A DNA stretch of 8,962 bases from Actinomycetes bacterium (GCA_023336855.1 JAMBLK010000004.1:1-8962); one strand, 5' to 3'. Shown: positions 1 to 5,948, counted from the first letter of the stretch. Notes: generated by a model from the sequence alone, not told the origin. Translations and numbers: made by a program.

Positions 1-573
1 CCGATCGTCGGTGACGACATCAAGTCGCAGGTGGGTGCCACGATCGTGCATCGCCAACTCGCCCGCCTCTTCGAGGACCGCGGCGTGAAAATCGACCAGA
101 CCTATCAGCTGAACTTCGGCGGGAACATGGACTTCAAGAACATGCTCGAGCGAGAGCGTCTTGTCTCCAAGAAGATCTCGAAGACGCAGTCGGTGACGAG
201 TCAGATCGAGCGGCGCATGAACTCCGATACCGTGCACATCGGCCCTTCGGATCACGTGCCGTGGCTGTCGGACCGCAAGTGGGCGTATATCCGGCTTGAG
301 GGCACGTCGTTCGGTGACGTTCCGCTCAACGTCGAGCTGAAACTCGAGGTGTGGGACTCCCCCAACTCGGCCGGCGTCATCATCGACGCCGTTCGCGCAG
401 CGAAGATCGCCATGGATCGGGGTGTCGGCGGACCGCTCCTCGCACCGTCGTCGTACTTCATGAAGTCGCCCCCGGTGCAGTACCACGACTCGGTGGCCCA
501 CGACAACGTCGAAGAGTTCATCACTGGCGAGGGCGACCTCTCCTGTGATCTGGAGACGTTCCTCTCCGCGTAG
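1..573 (+). CDS. ino1: myo-inositol-1-phosphate synthase, C-terminal part (5' end outside window)
   Basis: This enzyme converts glucose 6-phosphate to 1D-myo-inositol 3-phosphate in the cytoplasm using NAD. It is the first step toward phosphatidylinositol and, in actinobacteria, mycothiol. The reading frame is open from the first base and gives about 190 residues, ending at TAG 571-573. The conserved GDDIKSQ segment, whose lysine belongs to the active site in the family, is at the very start. It is followed by NFGGNMDF, the LERERL-SKKISKTQ block and the substrate-pocket stretch ELKLEVWDSPNSAG. These closely match the mycobacterial type of the enzyme as I recall it. The N-terminal NAD-binding Rossmann part lies outside the window. 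The gene converges on the vapC-like gene at 651. Identity is secure; the upstream extent cannot be judged. Confidence 0.97.
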   Translation, partial: PIVGDDIKSQVGATIVHRQLARLFEDRGVKIDQTYQLNFGGNMDFKNMLERERLVSKKISKTQSVTSQIERRMNSDTVHIGPSDHVPWLSDRKWAYIRLEGTSFGDVPLNVELKLEVWDSPNSAGVIIDAVRAAKIAMDRGVGGPLLAPSSYFMKSPPVQYHDSVAHDNVEEFITGEGDLSCDLETFLSA

Positions 574-599
574 TACGACTCTCGTTCTGTCGGGTAGAT

Positions 600-630
600 C
601 GGTCCTCCGGGGCCGCTCTTCTCGTTGCGT
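600..630 (+). terminator. possible weak terminator after ino1
   Basis: A short hairpin follows the ino1 stop. CGGTCC (600-605) pairs with GGGCCG (610-615, one G-U pair) around a TCCG tetraloop. The following CTCTTCTCGTTG is only moderately T-rich. It sits between convergent genes, where a terminator is expected, but the stem is short, so this is tentative. Confidence 0.3.
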
Positions 631-650
631 GGTGGACTCGCATCGACTCG

Positions 651-1061
651 TCAGGGCTTGAGTTCGACGAATCCGGCAGCCTGGAAATCCTCATCGAATG
701 CGAGCGCCTCTCGAAGCCGGCGCGCCCGCATCGCCTGGAAGCTCGTCGCGTCCACAAACGAATAGACACGCTCGTCGTGGCGGCGGAGCCACGACCACGC
801 GTTCTGCTCTTGCTGTTCCGTCACGTGATGGAGGACCAATCGAGCCTTCTTCTCAAGCACCTCGACCCGATCGAGGAACGCGAGCGCAGGAGCGTGACCG
901 CCACGCCTCCGAAGGAAGGTCCACGTCTCCCCCACGACCTGGTTGGTCGTCAACACTTGCTCGTGGGGCCCGAGGAGATCGAGCACTGCCAACGCGTCGT
1001 TGTGTCGTGCGTCGCCGGGAAGCGACCATGCCACCCACCAACTCGTGTCAGCGAACTTCAC
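651..1061 (-). CDS. vapC: VapC-family PIN-domain toxin ribonuclease
   Basis: This is a 136-residue PIN-domain protein, the usual size of VapC toxins, which are Mg-dependent ribonucleases that cut tRNA or rRNA when released from their antitoxin. All expected acidic metal ligands are visible: D5 in the N-terminal FADTSWW, E45 in NQVVGET, D104 in SFVDATSF, and D123/D125 in the AFDEDF-AAGF ending typical of the fold. The set is complete, so nuclease activity is likely retained. The start is GTG at 1061-1059, where the GTGA overlaps the stop codon of the antitoxin gene by 4 bases, indicating translational coupling in the order antitoxin-toxin. The cellular RNA target cannot be read from the sequence. 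Confidence 0.9.
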   Translation of the reverse strand: MKFADTSWWVAWSLPGDARHNDALAVLDLLGPHEQVLTTNQVVGETWTFLRRRGGHAPALAFLDRVEVLEKKARLVLHHVTEQQEQNAWSWLRRHDERVYSFVDATSFQAMRARRLREALAFDEDFQAAGFVELKP

Positions 1062-1303
1062 GGTCCGTAGACCACCCGATCGATCTCGTTCGGTTCAACG
1101 CTCAACTCCGGCGACGCGAACCCAGCGAGTTCGTGCCACGGGTTGTTCTCGATCTCTACACCGTCCCCAGGAAGGACGGCTACAAGACCCCTCCGAATCA
1201 ATTCGGATTTCGAGATCCCGCGGCGTTTTGCCTCCGCGCTTGCGCGGGCATCGAGATCTTCGGGAATCGTGATAGTGATCGGCTTCACCAAGTGATCATA
1301 CAT
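1058..1303 (-). CDS. vapB: VapB-family ribbon-helix-helix antitoxin
   Basis: This 81-residue protein lies immediately upstream of, and overlaps by 4 bases, the PIN toxin. Residues 7-42 form a ribbon-helix-helix DNA-binding fold: a beta strand KPITITIPEDL, then helix DARASAEAKRRG, the turn ISKSE, and helix LIRRGLVAVL. The C-terminal half (about 45-81) is acidic and proline-rich, as expected for the part that wraps the toxin active site. The ATG at 1303 is used here. A GTG six codons in (VKPITITI) is an alternative start, and no strong ribosome binding site decides between them. The protein would neutralise the toxin and repress its own operon, probably through the palindrome at 1327-1338. Confidence 0.87.
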   Translation of the reverse strand: MYDHLVKPITITIPEDLDARASAEAKRRGISKSELIRRGLVAVLPGDGVEIENNPWHELAGFASPELSVEPNEIDRVVYGP

Positions 1304-1590
1304 AGTTCGTGCTACTCAGGCACCATATGTCTTGACATGGCGCTGCAAGATCAGAGCGAGGCACAAGGAAGGCGTTGTCAATGGTCGCGACCGCCGGGGA
1401 GGAGCCGGGAGCGCCCCTACCTCTTGGGCTCTGGCGCGGTGTGCGGCACGATGGCGCCGGCCCTTCCAGCTCTCTTCTCCAGATGATCTGGGTGTAGGGT
1501 GAAAGTATCGCCGACGGGGAGCCCATGACCGACATCAACTGAGGATCAGACCACCTCCGGGTCATCGACCCGCCCACCATGGGAGTTGCC
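1304..1590. other. gene-poor stretch between vapB and the ABC ATPase
   Basis: No convincing gene lies here. It holds the vapB promoter region on the minus strand and a hairpin, CGGGTC-ATC-GACCCG, at 1558-1572 just before the ATPase start. In the frame continuous with the ATPase, roughly 1480-1578 reads like protein (for example GESIADGEPMTDI) but is broken by TAG and TGA. It may be a decayed 5' gene segment or chance; I recognise no family. A 246-codon minus-strand ORF covers the region but runs antisense across the ATPase and is rejected. Confidence 0.4.
1327..1338. promoter_or_regulatory. candidate VapB operator palindrome
   Basis: ATGTC-TT-GACAT is a perfect 5-bp inverted repeat with a 2-bp spacer, 23 bp upstream of the antitoxin start codon. 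Ribbon-helix-helix antitoxins bind short palindromes at this position to autorepress. The assignment rests on position and symmetry only. Confidence 0.4.
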
Positions 1591-2175
1591 GTGTCCGCTG
1601 TCCACGTCTCGCACGTGTCGTACTCGTATTCATCTGCCGTCTCCGTCATCGGCGACGCCTCCTTCGACCTCGGTCCGGGCTGGACCGGTCTCGTCGGGGC
1701 AAACGGAGCAGGGAAGTCCACCCTCCTGTCGCTCCTCTCAGGGAACCATCCACCGGATACGGGTTCCATCACGATCGTCCCGGCCGGCTCCCTCCCCGTC
1801 CTGTGTGAGCAGCGGGTCGACGACCTCACTGCAGCGATCGAAAGGTTCGCCGTCCTCTGGGATCGCGACGCGGTTCGCCTCCGGGCCCGTCTCGGACTCG
1901 AGGTAGCCGACCTCGAGCGGTGGCCCACGCTGTCGCCCGGTGAACGGAAACGTTGGCAGATCGGGGCTGCTCTCGCGGCCACTCCCGACGTCCTGCTTCT
2001 CGACGAGCCGACGAACCACCTCGATCTGCCTTGCATCGAGCGACTGCAAACAGCGCTGCGTGACTACCCGGGTGCGATCCTCATCGTGACCCATGACAAC
2101 GATCTCGCCGAGTCGGTCACGACTACGAAATGGGTCATCGGCCGATCACAGGGGTTGACAGTCGAAGATGGTTGA
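1591..2175 (+). CDS. short single-domain ABC-F-like ATP-binding protein
   Basis: A single ABC ATPase domain of 194 residues. Numbered from the GTG at 1591, it has Walker A GANGAGKST at 36-44, an LSPGE signature at 115-119 (ABC-F proteins usually have LSGGE), Walker B VLLLDEP at 134-140 followed by TNHLD, and the switch histidine in VTHD at 168. The TNHLD block is characteristic of ABC-F soluble ATPases, which act on ribosomes and carry two such domains in about 500 residues. Here the protein stops right after the first domain, with no linker or second domain downstream. No permease lies nearby. The GTG at 1591 is preferred over the ATG at 1579 because GGGAG (1581-1585) lies 5 bases before it. 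Either this is a genuine half-protein that dimerises, or a truncated remnant with intact motifs. Confidence 0.8.
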   Translation: MSAVHVSHVSYSYSSAVSVIGDASFDLGPGWTGLVGANGAGKSTLLSLLSGNHPPDTGSITIVPAGSLPVLCEQRVDDLTAAIERFAVLWDRDAVRLRARLGLEVADLERWPTLSPGERKRWQIGAALAATPDVLLLDEPTNHLDLPCIERLQTALRDYPGAILIVTHDNDLAESVTTTKWVIGRSQGLTVEDG

Positions 2176-2189
2176 CATGCGGTTGCGCT

Positions 2190-2366
2190 ATGGCTGTTCC
2201 TACTACTGACCTGAGTCCTGAGGAGGCTGCTTCCGTTCTCTCTCGGTCGGATCCTGCATGGACGCGGAGGCTTGTCGACGAACTCGACCGCTACGTGAAG
2301 CGGGAACGCATCCCGTCCGTTGTGTCGAAAAGCACACTATTTGTGCTCGTAAGCACAAACGATGGA
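2190..2366 (+). pseudogene. possible small or broken gene after the ABC ATPase
   Basis: An open frame starts at ATG 2190 and runs on to 2543, but from 2367 it is antisense to the endonuclease IV gene, so only the first 59 codons could be meaningful. The N-terminal stretch (TTDLSPEEAASVLSRSD, then RRLVDELDRYVKRERIPS) looks protein-like. It is loosely reminiscent of an excisionase/MerR-type helix-turn-helix beginning, after which the character is lost around 2320. There is no ribosome binding site. It could be the 5' remnant of a gene cut off at the repeat at 2331-2359, or a chance ORF. No function is assigned. Confidence 0.25.
2331..2359. repeat. three-armed inverted repeat; possible endonuclease IV terminator
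   Basis: TTTGTGCT (2340-2347) and AGCACAAA (2352-2359) form a perfect 8-bp stem with a 4-base loop. A third arm, AGCACA (2331-2336), can pair instead with TGTGCT (2342-2347), so two alternative hairpins share the middle arm. The element lies between the ends of the convergent ABC and endonuclease IV genes. On the minus strand it begins 7 bases past the endonuclease IV stop and is followed by TAGTGTGCTTTT, compatible with a terminator. An operator is the alternative reading. Confidence 0.45.
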
Positions 2367-3134
2367 TCAGAGGCGTTCGCGAAGCCAGGCGATGTCGGTG
2401 GATTGGTCCTCTGCGCCGCCGGGCGTTTCGACGACGACCGGGGCGTTCGCGTCGCGGATCGAGCCGACGAGCAACTCCTCAGGTATCTCGCCGTTCCCGA
2501 AGTTGGCGTGCCGGTCGCGATGGCTGTCGAACGGGTCGCGTGAGTCGTTGGCGTGCACGAGGGCGATTCCCCCGGTGTACTTCGTGATCCGTTCGACCGC
2601 CGTGTCGAGATCAGCCCCGGCGGCCCAGGCGTGACACGTATCAAGGCACACTCCTACGTTGAAGTCGCCGATCGCCGACCAGAGCGGTCCGTAGTTGTCG
2701 AGGTTCTGCATCACGGTGGTCCCCGACCCTGCGGTGTTCTCGACAAGAACCGGCACCGTGACGTCGAACGAGTCGAGCGCCTTGAACCAGCGTTCGAAGC
2801 CAACATCGACGTCCTCATCGGCACCGACGCTGCCGCCGTGCACGATGACGCCCTTCGCTCCGATCAGCGCCGAGGCCTCCACGGTCTGGGCGAGCATCTT
2901 TCTCGACGGGATCCGTACCCGGTTGTTCGGCGATGCCAGGTTCAAGAGGTAGGGGGCATGGACATAGATGTCGATGGTCGCTGCCCGGAGTTGCTCGGCA
3001 TCGGCTCTCGGGATCGGCTTCTTCCACGACTGTGGGTTGGAGACGAAGATCTGGACAACCTCGGCTTCTCGTGCCGCCGCTTCCCCGATCGGATCTGCCG
3101 CCGGGACATGGGCCCCAATCTTGAGGTCACTCAT
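2367..3134 (-). CDS. nfo: deoxyribonuclease IV (endonuclease IV), AP endonuclease
   Basis: A base-excision repair enzyme that cleaves 5' of abasic sites and removes 3' blocking groups using a trinuclear zinc centre. The 255-residue TIM-barrel protein shows the whole ligand series in order: H59 in VHAPY, H99 in IVHGGS, E132 in VENTAGS, D165 and H168 in CLDTCH, H194 in VHANDS, then the D-S-H-x-D-R-H loop (203-209) and E236 in VETPG. It is slightly shorter than the E. coli enzyme. The start is ATG 3134: AGGAGGAG, an almost ideal ribosome binding site, lies 7 bases before it, and translation from there gives the canonical MSDLKIGAHVPA. A longer frame to 3191 is unnecessary. The gene overlaps the preceding membrane-protein gene by 8 bases and is the last gene of the pyrE operon. 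Confidence 0.96.
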   Translation of the reverse strand: MSDLKIGAHVPAADPIGEAAAREAEVVQIFVSNPQSWKKPIPRADAEQLRAATIDIYVHAPYLLNLASPNNRVRIPSRKMLAQTVEASALIGAKGVIVHGGSVGADEDVDVGFERWFKALDSFDVTVPVLVENTAGSGTTVMQNLDNYGPLWSAIGDFNVGVCLDTCHAWAAGADLDTAVERITKYTGGIALVHANDSRDPFDSHRDRHANFGNGEIPEELLVGSIRDANAPVVVETPGGAEDQSTDIAWLRERL

Positions 3135-3711
3135 CTTGCATCTCCTCCTCGGTCGCGAGCCGATGCGCCTGCTCGAGCGCGATTCCCGCATGGATCGTGA
3201 CTTCTCCGATCGGCTTCTCCCACCCGGCTGTGTCGATCTGCAACCGGTTGCCGTCCCACGATGCGCCCCAGGGTTCGGAAGGAAGTCCTTCCGGATCGAT
3301 GAAGTCGATCACCAGGACGTCGCGTGAAGGCCCGCCGTCCGGATCCTTCTCGGCAGCGCAGTAGACGCCGTCGATCGCTTCCCATGACACGAATACCGGT
3401 TCCTCTCCCGGCGGTCCCACAGCGATGACGATCCCATCTTCGCGGAGCACGAGCACCGGGGAGCGGCGGATGAGCGACGTCACGGCGTATCCGAAGAGGC
3501 CGACGCCGCCGGCGAGCATGAACGCTCCCCACACGTAGTCGGATCGTCGTTGGTTCCGTCCCTTGGAGGTGATCTCGTCGTTGTAGGTGTCGGGAGGCGT
3601 CGAGACCCAGTTGCCCCACATGACGTCCACGGCCCCAAGCATCAGAAGCAGGCCGACGAGTCCGAAGAGGAACAGCCGGATGGGCGATCGATCGACTCGG
3701 AGCAGATTCAC
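3127..3711 (-). CDS. two-helix membrane protein with a PH-like domain
   Basis: A 194-residue protein of unknown function. Residues about 11-31 and 60-82 are hydrophobic and should form two membrane helices separated by a short polar loop. The rest, from about 85, reads as beta-rich with a pattern typical of bacterial PH-like domains: PVLVLREDGIVIAV, then VFVSWEAIDGVY and DVLVIDFID, ending in an amphipathic helix rich in A, E and R. This suggests a membrane-anchored domain on the cytoplasmic side, but no substrate or partner can be named. The start is GTG 3711, with GGAG 7 bases upstream, and it overlaps the pyrE stop by 4 bases (GTGA). Its own end overlaps the nfo start by 8 bases. It is therefore translationally coupled on both sides, although no functional link to either neighbour is known to me. 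Confidence 0.85.
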   Translation of the reverse strand: MNLLRVDRSPIRLFLFGLVGLLLMLGAVDVMWGNWVSTPPDTYNDEITSKGRNQRRSDYVWGAFMLAGGVGLFGYAVTSLIRRSPVLVLREDGIVIAVGPPGEEPVFVSWEAIDGVYCAAEKDPDGGPSRDVLVIDFIDPEGLPSEPWGASWDGNRLQIDTAGWEKPIGEVTIHAGIALEQAHRLATEEEMQDE

Positions 3712-4268
3712 TCTTCGACTCCCAGATCTCGTGGAACGACGAGCGCCAAGTATGGGATTCCCGCCGCCGCAACCTTGGCAGCTGCGATGCCGCCGCTCCG
3801 GTCAACGAGTGTGATCACCTGAGCGATCCGGACTCCAGCATCGGAGAGAGCCTCGATCGCCTCGAACATGGCCGAACCGGTGGTGGTGGTGTCTTCGAGG
3901 ACGGCGACCATGTCGTCCGGACCGACGGGACCGACGAGGCGGCCGCCGGTTCCGTGTTCCTTGGCTTCCTTCCTGACGGAGAACGCCCGCAACGGTCGTC
4001 CGACTGCTGCGCCGGCGACGGCGGTTGCAACAGCGATCGGATCGGCACCCATCGTCAACCCGCCGACCGCGACCACCTCGGGATCGAGAACGTCGAGGAC
4101 CGCTTCACCGACGGTGACGGCTCCCGCGCCGTCGAACGTGGTCTGGCGCGCATCGATGTACCAATCGGAGACTTCTCCCGATCGCAGCGTGAACGGTCCG
4201 TCGGTCCGGACCGCGTGCGTCTTCAGATGCTCGACGAGTCGTTGTCTCGGTGCTGAATCGGTACTCAA
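3708..4268 (-). CDS. pyrE: orotate phosphoribosyltransferase
   Basis: Transfers the phosphoribosyl group of PRPP to orotate to make orotidine 5'-monophosphate, the fifth step of UMP synthesis. The 186-residue type I phosphoribosyltransferase shows the expected order: FTLRSGEVSDWYIDAR near the N-terminus (orotate and PRPP contacts), GGLTMGADPIA, the flexible catalytic-loop segment FSVRKEAKEHG, and the PRPP-binding motif VAVLEDTTTTGS. The start is TTG 4268, with AGGA 6 bases upstream. It gives the correct N-terminal length and no better start lies inside. The gene is first in a three-gene operon with overlapping junctions. Upstream sequence contains a possible short leader ORF (4320-4400) with a strong hairpin, which may matter for regulation. 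Confidence 0.95.
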   Translation of the reverse strand: MSTDSAPRQRLVEHLKTHAVRTDGPFTLRSGEVSDWYIDARQTTFDGAGAVTVGEAVLDVLDPEVVAVGGLTMGADPIAVATAVAGAAVGRPLRAFSVRKEAKEHGTGGRLVGPVGPDDMVAVLEDTTTTGSAMFEAIEALSDAGVRIAQVITLVDRSGGIAAAKVAAAGIPYLALVVPRDLGVEE

Positions 4269-4319
4269 AGAAAATCCTAGAAATCGCTCAAGGAATGCTG
4301 GTGAGGGTCGATACGTTAA

Positions 4320-4400
4320 TCAGACAGGATGCCTTCCTACCTCCCGTCTAAGCCCGAGCCGAGACCGCCGCAAGGCGGTCTTCGGTTCGTCCGGGGTCAT
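4320..4400 (-). CDS. candidate 26-residue leader peptide upstream of pyrE
   Basis: A short ORF (MTPDEPKTALRRSRLGLRRE and six more residues) begins at ATG 4400, with AGGGGG 5 bases upstream, a better ribosome binding site than that of pyrE. It ends 51 bases before the pyrE start. It is very arginine-rich, and the strong hairpin at 4356-4388 is entirely within it, so ribosome movement could control folding. That is the architecture of a leader peptide. An alternative is the severed N-terminus of another gene: the K..LR....LR pattern loosely recalls the start of 5-formyltetrahydrofolate cyclo-ligases. There is no proof of translation. Confidence 0.35.
   Translation of the reverse strand: MTPDEPKTALRRSRLGLRREVGRHPV
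4356..4388. repeat. strong hairpin in the pyrE leader / divergent intergenic region
   Basis: GACCGCC (4363-4369) and GGCGGTC (4374-4380) close a GCAA tetraloop. The stem continues through A4362-T4381 and, past one bulged T (4382), GAGCCG (4356-4361) pairs with CGGTTC (4383-4388), giving 14 pairs with one G-T wobble. It sits between divergent pyrE and the histidine phosphatase, so it is not an ordinary gene-end terminator. It lacks a T-run on either side and would lie in the pyrE 5' leader. Confidence 0.6.
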
Positions 4401-4465
4401 TTTATCCCCCTGCACCTCACTCCACGGGCTTGCACCAATTGACCCGAACCGGTTGAGCACCGTCC

Positions 4466-4471
4466 TATCGT
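4466..4471 (+). promoter_or_regulatory. candidate -10 box for leaderless histidine phosphatase mRNA
   Basis: TATCGT fits the actinobacterial TANNNT -10 pattern and ends 7 bases before the ATG at 4479. There is no ribosome binding site in that interval, so transcription probably begins at or next to the start codon. A TTGACC at 4439 is the nearest -35-like sequence, but its spacing (21) is long. Confidence 0.45.
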
Positions 4472-4478
4472 CCAGCCG

Positions 4479-5162
4479 ATGGAACTCATCTTCATCCGCC
4501 ACGGACAACCAGCATGGAGCGTCGACGGTCTGACTCAGCCCAATCCCTTCCTCACGGAGATCGGGCGTGAACAAGCCGAACTCGGTGCACAACGAATCTT
4601 CGAAGGTGATCACCCGCTGACGGAGCTCGTCGTATCACCGGCGCTCCGATCACAAGAGACCGCTCAGCCGATTTCCCGTCTCACCGGTCTGCCGATCGAG
4701 ACCGTTGACGACATCGTCGAGATCAAGATGCCCGACTGGACGGGCAAGCTCGAAGAGACGGTTCGGAACATCTTCCGTGACGCCCAGCATCGACCCCCCG
4801 AGGAGTGGTGGGATGGCCTCGCCGGCGGCGAGTCGTTTCGCGACTTCCACGACCGGGTGACGGGCGCACTGCTCGGTGTTCTCGCCGAACGCGGTATGCG
4901 GCCGGACCCTGATCGGGAGCACCTCTGGTTGGTCGATGACCCGAACCAGCGGATCGCCATCGTGGCCCATGGCGGCACGAACGCCGTCGCGATCGGGTTC
5001 CTCCTCGGAGCGGCCCCGACGCCGTGGGAGTGGGAGCGGTTCATCCTCTATCACGCTTCGTTCGCGAGGCTCCGCGCCGTCCCGCTGGGAGGAGAGCATG
5101 TCTGGTCTCTCCGCACGTTCAACGACCGGGAGCATCTCCCCCTCGACTTAAGAACCCGTTAG
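4479..5162 (+). CDS. histidine phosphatase family protein (phosphoglycerate mutase-like)
   Basis: A 227-residue member of the histidine phosphatase superfamily, whose members transfer or hydrolyse phosphate through a phospho-histidine. The N-terminal IRHGQ places the nucleophilic His at residue 8 with R7. R57 in SPALRSQET is the second phosphate-binding arginine, E119 in GGESF is the probable proton donor, and H164 in VAHGGTN is the second catalytic histidine. The catalytic set is complete. The substrate is not predictable: the family includes phosphatases of sugars, nucleotides and cofactors as well as glycolytic mutases, and annotation as a mutase is only by homology. There is no ribosome binding site before ATG 4479, but a -10-like box lies 7 bases upstream, suggesting a leaderless message. 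It is divergent from pyrE and converges on the prenyltransferase gene. Confidence 0.9.
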   Translation: MELIFIRHGQPAWSVDGLTQPNPFLTEIGREQAELGAQRIFEGDHPLTELVVSPALRSQETAQPISRLTGLPIETVDDIVEIKMPDWTGKLEETVRNIFRDAQHRPPEEWWDGLAGGESFRDFHDRVTGALLGVLAERGMRPDPDREHLWLVDDPNQRIAIVAHGGTNAVAIGFLLGAAPTPWEWERFILYHASFARLRAVPLGGEHVWSLRTFNDREHLPLDLRTR

Positions 5163-5196
5163 ATCCGTGGCCTACTTCCCGTAGCGACGGGTTCTT
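5150..5196. terminator. inverted repeat spanning both convergent stop codons
   Basis: AAGAACCCGT (5150-5159) and ACGGGTTCTT (5187-5196) are perfect 10-bp inverted arms around a 27-base loop. The left arm lies in the last codons of the phosphatase gene and the right arm in the last codons of the prenyltransferase gene. Both stop codons are inside the loop. The symmetric arms end in TTCTT on each strand, so this may be a shared bidirectional terminator, although the loop is long. Confidence 0.5.
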
Positions 5197-5948
5197 CTCG
5201 TGAAATCGCGAAGGGATCGGAGGAAGTCCACGTAGCGGAACGCCGGCCAATAGACGTCAACGAAGGCGTACTCGGCATAGGCGGACTGCCACAACAGGAA
5301 CCCTGAGAGCCGCGCCTCTCCCGAGGTGCGAATGACGAGATCAGGATCGGGAAGATCGGCCGTGTAAAGGTGTGAGGCGATACCGTCGGCGTCGATGCGG
5401 TCCTCAACATCTTCGGTCCCCTCGGCACAGAGCTCCGCGACCAGGTCCTTCACGGCATCGACGATCTCCTGTCGACCTCCGTACGCAAGGGCGATCGTCA
5501 CCCTTCGATCACCGTTCGGCATTCGTTCCTCGAGTCGCTTCGCCGCCGCCTGGAGATCCGCAGGAAGCAGATCCAGGCTCCCGATGAAGCGCACTCCCAC
5601 ATCGTGCTCGGTTGTCGCGTTCGGAATCTCCTCGAACAGCTCCATCAAGACTTCGTAATACGGAACAAGCTCTTCGTCCGGCCGTGCGAGGTTCTCCTTC
5701 GACAACAGCCAGCAGGTGATCGCAGGGATCTCGAGCTCGTCCGACCAATTGAGGAACTCGACGAACTTCGCCATCCCCACGCGATACGACGCCTGATAGT
5801 CGGGGAGACCCTCACTCCTGGCGTATCGGCGGTGTCCGTCATGGATGACGCCGATGTGGCGCGGAAGACGGTCCCGGTCGAGCGTCGCGAGCAACCGGTT
5901 CTCGTAAAATCGATAGAGCGGTCGAGTCGCTGTCTCGCGAAATCCCAT
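5172..5948 (-). CDS. uppS: cis-prenyltransferase (isoprenyl diphosphate synthase, UppS family)
   Basis: Condenses isopentenyl diphosphate onto an allylic diphosphate with cis geometry, supplying polyprenyl carriers for cell-wall assembly at the membrane. The 258-residue protein has the family landmarks: HIGVIHDGHRRYAR near the N-terminus (catalytic Asp and diphosphate-binding arginines), CWLLSKENLARP, YGGRQEIVDAV, and LVIRTSGEARLSGFLLWQ with YAEYAFVD near the end. The first motif reads DGHRRYAR where most homologues have DGN-RWA, so Asn and Trp are replaced. LLSKENL resembles the short-chain synthase branch known from mycobacteria. ATG 5948 gives the usual length. A much longer frame to 6347 is antisense to the neighbour and is not needed. 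There is no strong ribosome binding site, but TACCAT lies 9 bases before the ATG. Confidence 0.94.
   Translation of the reverse strand: MGFRETATRPLYRFYENRLLATLDRDRLPRHIGVIHDGHRRYARSEGLPDYQASYRVGMAKFVEFLNWSDELEIPAITCWLLSKENLARPDEELVPYYEVLMELFEEIPNATTEHDVGVRFIGSLDLLPADLQAAAKRLEERMPNGDRRVTIALAYGGRQEIVDAVKDLVAELCAEGTEDVEDRIDADGIASHLYTADLPDPDLVIRTSGEARLSGFLLWQSAYAEYAFVDVYWPAFRYVDFLRSLRDFTRRTRRYGK

Noticed and set aside
698..1486. 262-codon plus-strand ORF
   Set aside because: Antisense to the vapB/vapC pair, low complexity and arginine-rich, with no recognisable domain.
1296..2036. 246-codon minus-strand ORF opposite the ABC ATPase
   Set aside because: Its sequence is serine/arginine/proline-rich shadow translation with no motifs, and it is antisense to a gene with complete Walker and signature motifs.
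2155..2177. Two TTGACA hexamers near the end of the ABC gene as a promoter for the ORF at 2190
   Set aside because: Neither has a -10-like hexamer at 16-18 bases.
2553..3200. 215-codon plus-strand ORF
   Set aside because: Antisense to endonuclease IV, whose metal ligands are all present; shadow frame.
3868..4533. 221-codon plus-strand ORF across pyrE and its leader
   Set aside because: Antisense to pyrE and overlapping the phosphatase start in another frame; threonine/proline/serine-rich shadow.
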